DNA from: an uncultured Gemmata sp.
GTDB taxonomy: Bacteria > Planctomycetota > Planctomycetia > Gemmatales > Gemmataceae
Reading direction: 5' to 3'
NCBI GenBank assembly: GCA_937924775.1
Contig: CALDUT010000001.1
Location: 496,001-560,000 of the forward strand
DNA length: 64,000 nucleotides
This document shows, one piece after another, positions 26,137 through 36,109 of this stretch; position 1 is the first letter of the stretch, and the number at the start of each line of letters is the position of its first letter. The position numbers were made by a program, and so were the translations under genes. The notes beneath the pieces were generated by a model that saw only the letters and a list, made by a program, of their open reading frames with translations, searched no databases and had not been told where the DNA came from.

Positions 26137-28959
26137 TCATACCGTCCAGGGGTGCGGCGCATCGGGGTTGATGCCCAACTCCGCAATCGCCTGTTTCACC
26201 GTCCCGGGATCGAGTTGTTTTTGTTGGAACAGGGCATAGAGGGCCGCGACGACCACATGTTCGGCGTCGACCTCGAAGAACCGGCGGAGCGTCTTGCGGG
26301 TTTCGCTGCGGCCAAAGCCGTCGGTCCCCAGCGCCAGCAAGCGGCCCCCCAGATACGGAGCCACTTGTTCCGGCAGGGCCCGCATGTAGTCGCTGGTGGC
26401 GATGATCGGCCCGCGGGTCGACCCCAGGACCTGTTGCACATAGGGGACTTTCGGCGGGGCATCGGGGTGGAGGCGGTTGTACCGTTCGCACTCGATAGCA
26501 TCCTTGCGGAGCATCTGGTAGCTGGTGGCACTGTACACGGTGCTGGCGATGCCGTATTTTTCCGCCAGAATTTGCTGCGCGCGGAGCGCTTCGTTGAGAA
26601 TGACGCCGCTACCGAGCAGTTGCACCTCCACCTTGGCCTTCTCGGGTCGCACGCTTTTGACCGGGTACAGGCCCCGGATGATGCCGTCGCGGACGTGTTC
26701 GCCGGGCATGGCGGGCATCGGGTAGCTTTCGTTGTACACGGTCAGGTAGTAGAAGCATTCTTCGCCGCGAACGTACATGGCGTTGATGCCTTCTTCGATA
26801 ATGACGGCCAGTTCATAGGCATAGGCCGGGTCGTAGGCACGGCAGGTGGGAATGGTCAGGGCCAGAAGGTGGCTGTGACCGTCTTCGTGTTGCAGACCTT
26901 CGCCGTTGAGGGTGGTACGGCCGGCGGTGGCGCCCATGAGGAAGCCACGGCAGCGGGCATCGGCCGCGGCCCAGGCCAGATCGCCCACCCGTTGGAAGCC
27001 GAACATCGAGTAGTAGATGTAAAAGGGAATGGTATTGACGCCGTGGGTACTGTAGGCGGTGCCGGCGGCGATCCAACTCGACATCGCCCCGGCTTCGTTG
27101 ATCCCTTCCTGCAGGATCTGCCCGGTGGTGCTTTCTTTGTACTCGGTCAGCGAGCCTTTATCGACCGGGGTGTACAACTGCCCAACTGACGAATAGATAC
27201 CGAAGGCCTTGTACATTGGCGGCATGCCGAAGGTTTGCCCCTCATCGGGGACAATCGGCACAATCAGTTTGCCGACATGCGGATCCCGCATCAATTGCGT
27301 CATGAGGCTGACCCAGGCCAGCGTGGTCGATTGCCCTTCGGCTTTGACGGCGGCTTCGTAGAGTTTCTCGAAGCTCTTGCGTTCGGGCGGCGTGCAGGGG
27401 GTGAAGGTGTGGTTGCGGAACGGCTGCGGGCCGCCGAGGGCTTTGCGGCGTTCGAAGAAGTAACGCATCTCCGGGCTATCGTCGGGTGGGCGGTAGAAGG
27501 GAACGTCGGCGAGTTGATGGTCGGAGATGGGCAGTTCGAAGCGGTCGCGAATCTGGCGCAGAGCGGCGAGCATTTGCCGTTTGCTGAGTTCTTCCGGCGG
27601 CATGCCGGGTTCGCGTTCGATCTCGACAGCGAGTTTTTTCAGCTGGTGGGTGGTGTTCTTCCCAGCACCGCCGGCCCCGGGGATACCGTAGCCTTTGACC
27701 GTTTTCACCAGAATGACCGTCGGTTGGCCTTTATGTTCGGTGGCGGCTTTGTAGGCCGCGTACACCTTCAAGGGGTCATGCCCGCCGCGTTTGAGGGTGG
27801 CCAATTTGACGTTGGGCAGATGTTCTACGAGAGCTTTGAGTTCCGGGGTGTTGAAGAAATGTTCGCGGATGAACGCCCCTCGCCGCTCGAGTTCTTCCTG
27901 TTCGCTGATAATCACCTTATTGGCGATTTCTTCCTTGGTCCGCATGTCGCGGCCCACGTATTCCTGGTATTCGCCATCGACCACTTCCATCATCCGCCGG
28001 GCCAGGGCCCCGGTGTGGTCGTTTTTCAAAAGCTCGTCCCAATCGCTGCCCCAGATGACTTTGATGACGTTCCAGCCGGCCCCGCGGAAAATGCCTTCCA
28101 ATTCCTGAATGATCTTGCCATTACCGCGGACCGGGCCATCGAGGCGTTGCAGGTTGCAGTTGATGATCCAGGTGAGATTGTCGAGCTTTTCACGGCCGGC
28201 AAGGCCGATAGCCCCCAGTGATTCGGGTTCATCGCACTCGCCATCGCCCAGGAACGCCCACACGCGGACATCGTCGGTCCGGGCGAGGCCGCGGTCTTGC
28301 AGGTAACGGTTGAACCGGGCATGGTAAATCGACATAATAGGGCCTAGTCCCATGCTGACGGTCGGATACTGCCAGAAGCTGGGCATCAGCCACGGATGCG
28401 GATAGCTGGAGACGCCGCCGCCGGGTTGGAGTTCCTGGCGGAAGTTCTTCAATTGTGTTTCCGTGAGCCGGCCTTCGAGGAAGGCGCGGGCATACATCCC
28501 CGGGCTGGCATGTCCCTGAAAGAAGACGACATCGCCCGGATGCGTACTGGTGCGGCCGCGGAAAAAGTGGTTGAAACCGACTTCGTAGAGCGTGGCGGCA
28601 CTGGCGAACGTGGAGATGTGCCCGCCGACATTGGTGGTTTTGTTGGCTTTGAGTACCATCGCCAGGGCGTTCCAGCGGATGGCACTTTTGATTTTGCGTT
28701 CCAGCGCTTGATTACCGGGAAACGGCGGTTGCTGTTCGACCGGGATGGTATTCAGATACGGGGTCGTCACGCCGCCGGGGACTTTGGCCCCCGCGCGATC
28801 GGCCACCGCAATCAGCGTTTCCAACAGGAATTTCGCTCGGTCCGCGCCGCCATGTTTGAGAACCGCTTCCAGCGATTCCACCCACTCCGCGGTTTCCTGC
28901 GGATCGATGTCTTCGGAGCGGGTGTTGCTGAGAGCCAATACGTCGGGGGATACGAGCAT
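26137..28959 (-). CDS. aceE: Pyruvate dehydrogenase E1, homodimeric type
   Basis: Thiamine-diphosphate-dependent decarboxylating subunit, 940 residues, the single-chain AceE type found in Proteobacteria and others. Seen: the thiamine-binding motif GDGECDEPES ... INCN, and long conserved stretches FFQGHASPGMYARAFLEGRL, YPHPWLMPSFWQYPTVSMGL and GRTTLNGEGLQHEDGHS. GAGGA lies upstream of the ATG at 28959. It is the first gene of the aceE-aceF unit. Divergent from the exported protein at 29148. Confidence 0.97.
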   Translation of the reverse strand: MLVSPDVLALSNTRSEDIDPQETAEWVESLEAVLKHGGADRAKFLLETLIAVADRAGAKVPGGVTTPYLNTIPVEQQPPFPGNQALERKIKSAIRWNALAMVLKANKTTNVGGHISTFASAATLYEVGFNHFFRGRTSTHPGDVVFFQGHASPGMYARAFLEGRLTETQLKNFRQELQPGGGVSSYPHPWLMPSFWQYPTVSMGLGPIMSIYHARFNRYLQDRGLARTDDVRVWAFLGDGECDEPESLGAIGLAGREKLDNLTWIINCNLQRLDGPVRGNGKIIQELEGIFRGAGWNVIKVIWGSDWDELLKNDHTGALARRMMEVVDGEYQEYVGRDMRTKEEIANKVIISEQEELERRGAFIREHFFNTPELKALVEHLPNVKLATLKRGGHDPLKVYAAYKAATEHKGQPTVILVKTVKGYGIPGAGGAGKNTTHQLKKLAVEIEREPGMPPEELSKRQMLAALRQIRDRFELPISDHQLADVPFYRPPDDSPEMRYFFERRKALGGPQPFRNHTFTPCTPPERKSFEKLYEAAVKAEGQSTTLAWVSLMTQLMRDPHVGKLIVPIVPDEGQTFGMPPMYKAFGIYSSVGQLYTPVDKGSLTEYKESTTGQILQEGINEAGAMSSWIAAGTAYSTHGVNTIPFYIYYSMFGFQRVGDLAWAAADARCRGFLMGATAGRTTLNGEGLQHEDGHSHLLALTIPTCRAYDPAYAYELAVIIEEGINAMYVRGEECFYYLTVYNESYPMPAMPGEHVRDGIIRGLYPVKSVRPEKAKVEVQLLGSGVILNEALRAQQILAEKYGIASTVYSATSYQMLRKDAIECERYNRLHPDAPPKVPYVQQVLGSTRGPIIATSDYMRALPEQVAPYLGGRLLALGTDGFGRSETRKTLRRFFEVDAEHVVVAALYALFQQKQLDPGTVKQAIAELGINPDAPHPWTV

Positions 28960-29147
28960 GGACAGCGTCCTCGCGTGTGGCGGCCAGGGAGGAGGCCGGA
29001 GGCCGGTTTTTAGGGCCGTGGTAGCGATCCTGCTAGCGGCTGAAGCTCACCGTATCGGCCTACTACTCTCCTGCGGTAGGTAGGGTTAGGATAGGCTGGA
29101 GCTTTTTGGTCGTCTACACAACCCCCGGCGGCGGAGCAAGGCCGACT

Positions 29148-30218
29148 ATGCGATACCTCAGCGGCGCTGTTCTGATCGTGGGCACGGTGGCGGTTCTCCC
29201 TGCAGCGGAACCGCCGCCCGCGGCCCTGGCCCCCACCCCTGTGACGTGGACCCAACCCAAAGCCGTATTGGGAGAAATACTTAAGGAATTCCCCTCAACC
29301 TCCGGAGTTGAACTGGCTGTCGCCCCCGGGGTGCTGAAAACCCCCTTCGCCCCTGCCTTCCAGCAAACCCCCTTCTGGCAGGCCCTCCAAACCGCTGCCG
29401 ATCGCACCGGAACCCGCCTTCTTCTATCCAACCGCGGCCAGAAAGTCGAACTTGTCCCCCGCGGCGCAGCACAGGTGGTTGCAGCCACCAACGGGGCGTT
29501 CCGGGTCGCGGCCCAACAGGTGGTGGGCCGAACCCTGCTGGAAGAAGGGGTCACCACGCACGAACTGACTCTTCTGGTACACTGGGAACCGCGGCTACGC
29601 GTTTACCGTATCGACACGACACCCCGGGTCCGCCAGATCGAAGATGCCGCGGGCGCGAAGTTATCGGTCGCCAGCGGCGGCACACAGGTTGTCCCTTTGG
29701 GCGCTACCTCTGAAATGAAACTCCGCATCAGCGGCCTGACCCGCGATAGCCAGCGGATTCGCACCCTCGCCGCAGATTTCCACGTCACCGCTGCAGAGCA
29801 ACTGCTGATCTTCACCTTTCGCGCCCCGGCGGGGTCGCTTCCGCCCCCGCAAACCCAAGCCAAGGTCACCGCCACGCTTCAGCGTGTGGAGAAACGCGAC
29901 AATTGGTGGGAAATCGAAATCGCTGTTCACTATCCCGACAACCAACCGGTGTTCGAGAGCTTTCAGGGCGAATGGTGGCTGCGTGACAACCGCCTGGTGG
30001 TCACATCGCCGGAAGGCAAAGCCTTCGTCATTCGCGATTTTGAAGTGGCCGCCCCCGATAACCCCTATCCGCTGCGCGTCATTCACCGCTTCCGCGAAGA
30101 CGGAGCCAAGGGATTGGGTAATCCCACCGCTGAGGGCTGGTCGATCACCTACGAAACCCCCTCGCCGCTCGTTGAATGGCGCGTGCCCTTTGAGCTGCAG
30201 AACATCCCATTACCGTGA
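29148..30218 (+). CDS. Exported protein of unknown function
   Basis: A 356-residue protein with a signal peptide (MRYLSGAVLIVGTVAVLPAA). The region after it, up to about residue 110 (EILKEFPSTSGVELAV ... WQALQTAADRTGTRLLLSNRG), has the helix-strand layout of a secretin/TonB N-terminal short domain (inference). The remainder is beta-rich with no catalytic motif. The ATG at 29148 is chosen as the start of the signal peptide, although the frame opens at 29106. It may bind peptides or sugars extracytoplasmically, but this is not shown. Confidence 0.78.
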   Translation: MRYLSGAVLIVGTVAVLPAAEPPPAALAPTPVTWTQPKAVLGEILKEFPSTSGVELAVAPGVLKTPFAPAFQQTPFWQALQTAADRTGTRLLLSNRGQKVELVPRGAAQVVAATNGAFRVAAQQVVGRTLLEEGVTTHELTLLVHWEPRLRVYRIDTTPRVRQIEDAAGAKLSVASGGTQVVPLGATSEMKLRISGLTRDSQRIRTLAADFHVTAAEQLLIFTFRAPAGSLPPPQTQAKVTATLQRVEKRDNWWEIEIAVHYPDNQPVFESFQGEWWLRDNRLVVTSPEGKAFVIRDFEVAAPDNPYPLRVIHRFREDGAKGLGNPTAEGWSITYETPSPLVEWRVPFELQNIPLP

Positions 30219-30330
30219 ACGACCCTCCGCGGCGGGACGGCGCGGCCTATTTTCTGTTTCCGTTTCGTCGCTGCCGAGCTTACGCTGAGTAAGCGCGGGT
30301 CCCTTTCGGCTCCTTTGAGGAGGATTCCCT

Positions 30331-31707
30331 ATGAATCGTCGCGATTTTCTGGCTACGACCGGTGCCGTCAGCGCGGCCATGGCCGTGGCCCCGCAATGGT
30401 TTGCAGCTCCGGCGGCGGAGAAACCCCTACGGGTCGGCCTCATCGGCACTGGCTGGTATGGCAAGGTGGATCTGCTCCGGTTGATGCAAGTGACGCCGAC
30501 GGAAGTCGTTTCCCTGTGCGATGTGGATAAAAAGATGCTGGCCGAAGCCGCGGACATCATCACCGCGCGGGCCAAAACCGACAAGAAACCGCGTACTTAC
30601 ACCGATTACCGCGAGATGCTTCGGGAGAAGGACCTCGACGTCGTGATTGTGGGCACACCCGATCACTGGCACGCACTGCCGACGATCGCTGCGATCGAAG
30701 CGGGGGCCGATGTATATGTCCAAAAACCGATCAGCGTGGATGTGATGGAAGGCAAAGCCATGCTCGAGGCGGCCCGCAAGCACCGGCGGGTGGTCCAAGT
30801 GGGCACCCAGCGCCGCAGCACGCCGCACCTGCGGGAAGCCCGCGACAAGGTCGTGCAAGCTGGGCTGTTGGGCCGCATCGCCTACGCGGAAGTGTACTGC
30901 TACTATCACATGCGCAATACCGCGGCTCCGCCGGTGTCCCAGCCGCCCGAATACTTCGACTACGAACGGTGGACCGGCCCGGCCCCGCTGCGACCTTACG
31001 ATCCCCCGCCCTATCCCGATGCCAAAGGCGACCCACTGCCGCACCGCCGCTGGTGGCGGGCGTTCATGGAATACGGCAATGGCATTGTTGGCGATATGTG
31101 CATCCACATGCTCGATATGGTCCGGTGGATGTGCAATCTGGGCTGGCCGACGCACATCACCTCTTCCGGTGGTATCCTCGTGCAGAAACAAGCTCGCTCG
31201 AATATCCCCGATACACAAACGGCCACGTTTGTCTTTCCGGAATTCCCCGTGCAGTGGACCCACCGCACCTGGGGCGACCCCGCCGACCGCGACTACCCCT
31301 GGGGGGCCACCCTCTACGGCGAAAAAGGGACCCTCAAACTCAGTGTCCACAAGTACGAGTTCTTCCCCATCGGGCAAAACAAGCCCCAACTCAGCGGCAC
31401 ACCGCTTTTCGAGGAAGACAAATACCCCGAAGACAAAACCGAGAAAGACCTGGAACGGCATGTCGCCTCCGCGATCCGCGAACATATGCGCGACTTTCTC
31501 CAAGCCCGGCAGAATCGCGGCCAACCCGTGGCCGATATCGAGCAGGGGCACATCTCTACCGCCAGTTGCATTCTGGCCAACATCGCGATGAAGCTCGGTC
31601 GCACGCTCCATTGGGATGCCGCTAAACACGAAGTGATCGGCGACGCGGAAGCCAACCAACGACTCAAGCGGCCCTATCGCAGTGGCTACACCCACCCCGC
31701 GGGCTGA
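30331..31707 (+). CDS. Tat-exported Gfo/Idh/MocA-family oxidoreductase
   Basis: A 458-residue NAD(P)-dependent dehydrogenase. A Tat-type signal (MNRRDFLATTGAVSAAMAVA) is followed by a Rossmann fold (RVGLIGTGWYGKVDLLRLM), VVIVGTPDHWHALPTI, and YVQKPIS in place of the classical EKP. The C-terminal domain has GNGIVGDMCIHMLDMVRWM, the usual substrate-binding helix. Exported Gfo/Idh proteins are numerous in planctomycetes and act on sugars or inositol-like compounds; the substrate is unknown. GAGGAGGA upstream of the ATG. The esterase gene follows 41 bp later, probably as one operon. Confidence 0.93.
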   Translation: MNRRDFLATTGAVSAAMAVAPQWFAAPAAEKPLRVGLIGTGWYGKVDLLRLMQVTPTEVVSLCDVDKKMLAEAADIITARAKTDKKPRTYTDYREMLREKDLDVVIVGTPDHWHALPTIAAIEAGADVYVQKPISVDVMEGKAMLEAARKHRRVVQVGTQRRSTPHLREARDKVVQAGLLGRIAYAEVYCYYHMRNTAAPPVSQPPEYFDYERWTGPAPLRPYDPPPYPDAKGDPLPHRRWWRAFMEYGNGIVGDMCIHMLDMVRWMCNLGWPTHITSSGGILVQKQARSNIPDTQTATFVFPEFPVQWTHRTWGDPADRDYPWGATLYGEKGTLKLSVHKYEFFPIGQNKPQLSGTPLFEEDKYPEDKTEKDLERHVASAIREHMRDFLQARQNRGQPVADIEQGHISTASCILANIAMKLGRTLHWDAAKHEVIGDAEANQRLKRPYRSGYTHPAG

Positions 31708-31748
31708 CATGCCAGCCCGCACTGATGAATTCCTCCGGAGAACCGACG

Positions 31749-33830
31749 ATGCACCCTCTCTCCCCTTCTGTGTCCCGGCGGCAGTGGTTCCAATGGGCCG
31801 GGGCTGTTGCGGCCTCCCTGGCCACACCCGCCGGTGGGCTCCGTGCTCAGCCGAAGAAAAACCCGGTTCCTCTCGTTCCGCTCAACCGGCTGCCCCGCAC
31901 GGTGCATGAATGGTACGTTGAGCAACTGCGGGCCGCGGAGCGGAAAGCCAACGAACGGCGGGCCCGGCTGACGACCAAAGCCTCTGCCGAAGCCTATGTG
32001 GCCGATGTTCGCCAGCGCATCGCGGAATCGTTTGGTCCGTTCCCCGAAAAGACGCCCCTCAATGCCAAAACCACCCGCACGCTCGAACGTGATACTTACA
32101 CCATCGAGAATGTGATCTTCGAAAGCCGCCCGAATTTCTGGGTGACCGCCAACCTGTATGTTCCCAAAGCCGCCCAGGAGAAAAAGCGACCCGGTGTCGT
32201 GGGTTCTTGCGGTCACTCGAACAATGGCAAGGCCGCGGAGGCATATCAGTCGTTCGCGCAAGGGTTGGCACGGATGGGTTATGTGGTTCTGATCTTTGAT
32301 CCGATTGGGCAAGGGGAGCGGTTGCAATATGCCCATGTGGAGAAGGACCACCGGCCTGGCGTGGGCGTGGGGGAACACCTTCTGGCGGGCAATCAGCAGT
32401 TTCTTGTGGGCGAGTTTTTCGGCACCTGGCGGGCCTGGGATGGGATCCGTGCCCTCGATTATCTGTTGTCGCGGCCGGAAGTCGACCCGCAGCATGTGGG
32501 TATTACCGGCAACTCTGGCGGTGGCACGATGACGACGTGGCTGTGTGGCCTCGAATCGCGGTGGACGATGGCCGCACCCAGTTGCTTTGTCACCACCCTG
32601 CGGCGGAACTTGGAGAACGAGCTGCCGCAGGATACCGAACAATGCCCGCCGCGGGCGATCGCCCTGGGGTTGGATCACTCCGACTTTCTGGCCGCGATGG
32701 CACCCAAGCCGGTTATCATTCTCGCGAAGGAACGGGATTACTTCGATGTCCGCGGCGCGGAGGAAACCTACCACCGATTGAAACATCTGTACCAATTGCT
32801 GGGGGCGGAAGAGAACATCCGCCTCTTTATTGGCCCCACCGGGCACGGTTATAGCATCGAGAACCGGGAAGCGATGTATCGGTGGTTCAATCGCGTCACC
32901 GGAATTTCCGATGCGCAAACCGAACCGAAACTGGTTCTGCACAAAGACGAGGACCTGTTTGCGGCCCCCCACGGGCAGGTGAGCGAACTGAAATCGCGAA
33001 CGGTCTTTTCCTTCACTAAACAACAGGCCGAATTTCTGGCCGGGTTTCGGCAGCGGGTCGCGCCCGTGAAGCTGCCCCGACGGTTGGAAACGCTGCTGCG
33101 GCTGCCGGCGCGGTCGGGAGCGCCGGATTACCGCATTCTCCGCCCCGCGACCAACCGCCACTATCCGCGGCCACACGCCACCACCTACCTCCTCGAAACC
33201 GAGCCGCCAGCCTGCGCGGTGGTGTATCGCCTCAGCGATCAGCCACACCTTTCGCGACCCCCGAAGGATACCGGCCCGGCCATTCTTTATGTGGCGCACC
33301 ATTCCGCGGATGCCGAATTGCGGGACGAACCGCTGGTGGCCGAGCTAGCCCAGGCCGAAGCGAAGACTGCATTGTATGCTTGCGATGTCCGCGGCATCGG
33401 TGAATCGCGGCCCGATACATGCGGCGGCGGCGATCAGTTCTTGCGGCCCTACGGCAGTGATTACTTCTACGCGATTCACGGTATCATGCTCGATCGCCCT
33501 TATGTGGGACAGAAAACCTTCGACCTGTTACGGGTTCTCGATTGGCTGGGGGAGATCGGCCACGCCCAGGTGCATTTGGTGGCCAAAGGCTGGGGCACAC
33601 TGCCCGCGACGTTCGCCGCGATTCTGTCCGATCGGGTTCACCAAGTGACCCTGAAAAACGCCCTGACGAGCTATTTCGACGTCGCCACCACGGAAACGTA
33701 CACCTGGCCGCTGTCGGCGTTTGTGCCGGGGGTGTTGGGCTCATTCGACTTACCGGAATGTTATGACGCCCTGAAAGCCAAAAAACTCCGGCAAATCGAG
33801 CCATGGACCGCCACCGGCCCTCGCCGCTGA
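31749..33830 (+). CDS. Exported acetyl-xylan-esterase-like protein with two alpha/beta-hydrolase domains
   Basis: A 693-residue protein. A Tat-like signal (SRRQWFQWAGAVAASLATPA) precedes a first hydrolase domain (about residues 120-370) with nucleophile elbow ITGNSGGGTMT, an acid in LAKERDYFD and His in GPTGHGYSIE. A second, shorter hydrolase-like domain (about 480-690) has LYACDVRGIGES but VHLVAKGWGTLP where the serine elbow should be, so it is probably inactive. Family members deacetylate xylan or act on related esters. GGAG lies 8 bases before the ATG at 31749. Context: downstream of the exported oxidoreductase. Confidence 0.88.
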   Translation: MHPLSPSVSRRQWFQWAGAVAASLATPAGGLRAQPKKNPVPLVPLNRLPRTVHEWYVEQLRAAERKANERRARLTTKASAEAYVADVRQRIAESFGPFPEKTPLNAKTTRTLERDTYTIENVIFESRPNFWVTANLYVPKAAQEKKRPGVVGSCGHSNNGKAAEAYQSFAQGLARMGYVVLIFDPIGQGERLQYAHVEKDHRPGVGVGEHLLAGNQQFLVGEFFGTWRAWDGIRALDYLLSRPEVDPQHVGITGNSGGGTMTTWLCGLESRWTMAAPSCFVTTLRRNLENELPQDTEQCPPRAIALGLDHSDFLAAMAPKPVIILAKERDYFDVRGAEETYHRLKHLYQLLGAEENIRLFIGPTGHGYSIENREAMYRWFNRVTGISDAQTEPKLVLHKDEDLFAAPHGQVSELKSRTVFSFTKQQAEFLAGFRQRVAPVKLPRRLETLLRLPARSGAPDYRILRPATNRHYPRPHATTYLLETEPPACAVVYRLSDQPHLSRPPKDTGPAILYVAHHSADAELRDEPLVAELAQAEAKTALYACDVRGIGESRPDTCGGGDQFLRPYGSDYFYAIHGIMLDRPYVGQKTFDLLRVLDWLGEIGHAQVHLVAKGWGTLPATFAAILSDRVHQVTLKNALTSYFDVATTETYTWPLSAFVPGVLGSFDLPECYDALKAKKLRQIEPWTATGPRR

Positions 33831-33951
33831 GACCCGCTCGGCATGGTTCGAGCCACCCCCACAGGCGGGAACCCCTCCGCGGCGTTATTGGCCACAGTGA
33901 AATTCTCCTTGGGTCTGCGCGAAGATTCTGGGTACAACGGCCAACTGGCCG

Positions 33952-33980
33952 TTCCCTTAGCGGGGGGGAGGCGGTATACT
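33952..33980 (+). promoter_or_regulatory. Candidate promoter of ilvB
   Basis: TATACT (33975-33980) matches the -10 consensus at five of six positions; 17 bases upstream is TTCCCT (33952-33957, three of six to -35). Transcription would start near 33987 and give a leader of about 73 bases carrying the hairpin at 34009-34032. Confidence 0.35.
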
Positions 33981-34008
33981 AAATATCTCTTGATGTCGAG
34001 AGAATTGC

Positions 34009-34032
34009 CGTTCGCCCCACGCGGGGCGAACG
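34009..34032 (+). promoter_or_regulatory. Perfect leader hairpin in front of ilvB
   Basis: Bases 34009-34018 (CGTTCGCCCC) pair perfectly with 34023-34032 across a four-base loop. It ends 27 bp before the ilvB start codon. No U-run follows, so it is not a classical terminator; it could control leader translation or RNA stability, or be a protein-binding palindrome. Confidence 0.5.
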
Positions 34033-34059
34033 ATTCCCCCCACTTCCGGCACAACCACC

Positions 34060-35862
34060 ATGGCCGAACTGTCTTCTGCCGCGTCGTCCCCGGGGTCGCC
34101 GACCGCCGAAACACTGCCCCCGCAGCAACCTCTGAGCGGGGCTGATATTCTTGTTCATTCGCTCATTCGGCACGGCGTCCGAGTGGTGTTCGCCTATCCC
34201 GGCGGGGCGAGCATGCCGATTCACCAAGCCCTCACCCGGGTGCAGGATCGGCTGCGGACCATTCTGCCCCGGCATGAACAGGGTGGCGGCTTCATGGCGC
34301 ACGGCTACAGCCGCACCACGGGGCAGGCCAGCGTCTGCGTTTCCACCTCCGGCCCAGGGGCGACCAACTTCGTCACCTGTATTGCCGATGCGAAGATGGA
34401 TTCGATCCCGGTCATCTTCATCACCGGTCAGGTCAGTACGACTGTGCTGGGCAATGATGCCTTTCAAGAAACGCCGATGGTGGAAATCTGCCGCGGCATC
34501 ACCAAGCACCACTACCTACTGACCCGTACCGAAGACATCACGCGGGTGGTGAAAGAGGCCTTTCACATCGCCACCACTGGCCGGCCCGGCCCGGTGCTGA
34601 TCGATATTTGTAAAGACGTTCAGATCCGGCAGATTGTCCCCGATTGGGACCCGCCGATGGATCTGCCCGGTTATCGCCCCTTGCGGCGGGCCCGCCGGGA
34701 AGAACTCGAACCGGTCATCGCCGCCATTCGGGCCGCCAAAAAGCCGTTCATCTACGCCGGGGGCGGCGTGACGCACAGCAACGCGGCGGCTGAGCTGAAA
34801 ACCTTTGCGGAACTCATCGGAGCCCCCGTGGGGCTGACCGTCCACGGTTTGGGCAACTTCCCCGCCGATCATTACCTGTGCCTGCACATGCTCGGTATGC
34901 ATGGCACGGTATACTCCAACTACGCGATCAATGAAGCCGACCTGCTGTTGGCCTTAGGCGTGCGTTTCGACGACCGCGTGACCGGCAAACTCTCCGAGTT
35001 TGCCAAACATGGCAAGATCGTTCACATCGACATCGATAAAAGCGAAATTCACAAGAACAAATTCGCCCACGTTCCGGTCCATGGCGATTTGAAATTGGCT
35101 CTGACCGACCTGATCGCCATGCTGCACGAAGAGCGCAATGCCGACCTGATCGCCGGGGGCCGCTACCCCGATTGGTGGCGGCAAATCGACTACTGGCGGG
35201 AAACCGAACCGCTGAAGTTTGTCGAACCGGGCAATGGGGCGATTATCCCGCAGTATGCCATTCGCCGGCTCTGGGAAATCCTCCGCGATCGCAACCAGCT
35301 CGACCACACCATCATCACCACCGGGGTGGGGCAGCATCAGATGTGGGCTGCTCAGTTCTTCCACTTCAATAAACCGCGCAAGTGGATCACCAGCGGTGGC
35401 TTGGGCACCATGGGCTTTGGCCTGCCCAGCGCCCTGGGCGCCAAAGTGGCCTTCCCGGATCATTTGGTCATCGATATCGATGGCGATGGCAGCTTTCTGA
35501 TGAACATTCAGGAATTGGCCACCGCGTACGCCGAGAAAATCCCCGTGAAGGTGCTGCTGCTCAATAATCAGCACCTCGGCATGGTGGTCCAGTGGGAAGA
35601 CCGCTTCTTCGCCTCGAACCGGGCCCATACCTACCTGGGAGCGGGGGAAGGCCACCCACCCTATCCCGATTTCGTGACGATCGCCGAAGGCTTTGGCATC
35701 CCGGCCCGGAGCATCAGTGCGAAAGCCGATCTGGATGCGGCCTTGATCGAGCTGATCGACAGTCCCGGCTCGTTCGTCTTGAACGTGCAAGTGCCGCACC
35801 AAGAGCATGTGCTGCCTATGATCCCCAGCGGCATGACGGTGAAAGACATTATCAAAGCCTAA
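34060..35862 (+). CDS. ilvB: Acetolactate synthase, large catalytic subunit
   Basis: First committed step of branched-chain amino acid synthesis, thiamine-diphosphate dependent. Seen: [23 protein letters not shown], the catalytic glutamate in [31 protein letters not shown], and the thiamine-binding segment [16 protein letters not shown] ... LLLNN. At 600 residues it is the biosynthetic AHAS type with a FAD-binding middle domain. An N-terminal Ser/Pro-rich extension of about 25 residues precedes the domain. No ilvN regulatory subunit gene follows; the next gene is rplC. Confidence 0.96.
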   Translation: MAELSSAASSPGSPTAETLPPQQPLSGADILVHSLIRHGVRVVFAYPGGASMPIHQALTRVQDRLRTILPRHEQGGGFMAHGYSRTTGQASVCVSTSGPGATNFVTCIADAKMDSIPVIFITGQVSTTVLGNDAFQETPMVEICRGITKHHYLLTRTEDITRVVKEAFHIATTGRPGPVLIDICKDVQIRQIVPDWDPPMDLPGYRPLRRARREELEPVIAAIRAAKKPFIYAGGGVTHSNAAAELKTFAELIGAPVGLTVHGLGNFPADHYLCLHMLGMHGTVYSNYAINEADLLLALGVRFDDRVTGKLSEFAKHGKIVHIDIDKSEIHKNKFAHVPVHGDLKLALTDLIAMLHEERNADLIAGGRYPDWWRQIDYWRETEPLKFVEPGNGAIIPQYAIRRLWEILRDRNQLDHTIITTGVGQHQMWAAQFFHFNKPRKWITSGGLGTMGFGLPSALGAKVAFPDHLVIDIDGDGSFLMNIQELATAYAEKIPVKVLLLNNQHLGMVVQWEDRFFASNRAHTYLGAGEGHPPYPDFVTIAEGFGIPARSISAKADLDAALIELIDSPGSFVLNVQVPHQEHVLPMIPSGMTVKDIIKA

Positions 35863-36109
35863 CATCCTACCCCGGCCCTGGTGGTCGGGGGGCTGAACTA
35901 CCGGCGGCCGCGGCCGCCGGAGGCCAATGCGGGCTCTCGCCACTGGCCGCAAGCCGAAATGGCTCCTACATTAACCGTCTTCCGACTCCCCGCATCCTGG
36001 AACCGACTGATGCACCGCCGTTTCGCGGCGGCGTGCAGGTCGGGCGGGGTGAATCCAGCGCCCGCATCGCGGGACTTCTGAGGAGCCGCCAGGCGGCCAG
36101 GGTATTACC

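Noticed and set aside
31686-33302. 538-codon minus-strand frame
   Set aside because: Antisense shadow of the double esterase gene, which has clear motifs; typical of high GC coding DNA.
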